From: Eleginops maclovinus
Taxonomy: Eukaryota; Chordata; Actinopteri; Perciformes; Eleginopidae
Length of the DNA: 64,000 nt
Assembly (NCBI RefSeq): GCF_036324505.1
Contig: NC_086370.1
Coordinates: 5,885,453-5,949,452, forward strand
Direction of reading: 5' to 3'
A program made the translations under genes and the position numbers. The notes under the pieces were generated by a model, which worked only from the letters and a program-made list of their open reading frames with translations, was not told where the DNA came from and ran no database searches. Below are positions 63,412-64,000 of the stretch, piece after piece (the first letter of the stretch is position 1; each line of letters starts with the position of its first letter).

Positions 63412-64000
63412 GTGCATTAACATTGATGTCAGGCCCTGGAGGAAATAAATTACATGATCATGTGTGAATTTAATTTGTATTTTTTTTCTATGAAATATTT
63501 CTCCATACTCAGATATATACACAACAATAGGTCAAATATTAGGAAAACCAAACCCTTACCCCAAACCCTCACAGTACAGTATATCAACTATTAATGATTC
63601 TTTTACGTTTTTAACTGACTCATTTGTACTGAGCAGGAGGCTTTTTCTGAATCTCCCTGTTCCCTAACCGGTGCTTGCAAAAGAAGGAGTGGGTACTAAA
63701 CCCGGAAATGTGTTAGCATTTTAGCACTTCGGGGTTCCTTGTCTCAAAGTCAATGTTTTTTTAATTAGTGTTTGGTTAATTTTGTTTTATGACCTTAAAA
63801 AAACCCACTGATGAATGTGTGAAGCGTTTGCATTTCATAAAAACAGTGTTGCAACTGACAAATGAGACTAAACATGATCACACGGAACATAAGTCGCCTT
63901 TAGCTGAGCAGTGATAATGTGAAATCATGTGACCGTCGTGTTGTTTGTTTATATATAACGTTAGCTTTTTACTAATGGGACTTGCATTAGGCTTCAGCTA
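63412..64000. other. Non-coding, nothing recognised
   Basis: AT-rich unique sequence to the window end. Confidence 0.5.

Overview
This 64 kb window looks like non-coding DNA from a teleost fish, probably a percomorph. The organism call rests on established knowledge of fish repeats. The window is AT-rich, carries many long (CA)n/(TG)n arrays, and holds tRNA-derived SINEs, a TTAA-associated MITE family whose termini read GCCCTATTATGCT, GTTAC/GATTAC-rich DNA transposon remnants, a pogo-like element and a truncated L1. I found no intact protein-coding gene, tRNA, rRNA or CRISPR. Long open frames over (CA)n, (TG)n, (TTA)n and (TAA)n arrays are by-products of short repeats with no stop codons. The only protein homology I recognise is transposon-derived: a pogo-type DNA-binding domain near 24.1 kb and the end of an L1 ORF2 near 53.6-54.05 kb, minus strand.

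Layout. 0-5.9 kb is mostly unique sequence with two regulatory-looking islands. 5.9-14.9 kb has a reverse MITE copy, a 217 bp palindromic MITE, a reverse SINE, more islands and a GTTAC-rich transposon remnant. 15-25.5 kb has a SINE, TG/CA arrays, a G-quadruplex motif, a GC-richer island block (18.6-21.1 kb) and the pogo-like element. 25.5-36.5 kb has further MITE pieces, two very long dinucleotide arrays and several islands with homeodomain-type motifs. 36.5-41.3 kb is the structurally richest part: a LINE tail, nested MITEs in an older transposon, a full-length MITE, a perfect 152 bp inverted repeat with an 830 bp spacer, and a 143 bp tandem repeat. 42-50.3 kb is mostly unique with islands. 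50.6-59.2 kb holds MITE copies, an L1 nested in an older LINE tail, and a SINE inside a GCTAACA-rich tract. 59.2-64 kb is unremarkable apart from a 360 bp TTA/TTG array and a TG array.

The simplest reading is a gene desert or a very large intron around a developmental gene. Islands of balanced, non-repetitive sequence with ATTA/TAAT, CTTTG and TGTCA motifs sit between younger repeats. That reading is inference; cross-species alignment would decide it. The most unusual signal is the pair of identical inverted 152 bp arms at 39467-39618 and 40449-40600.
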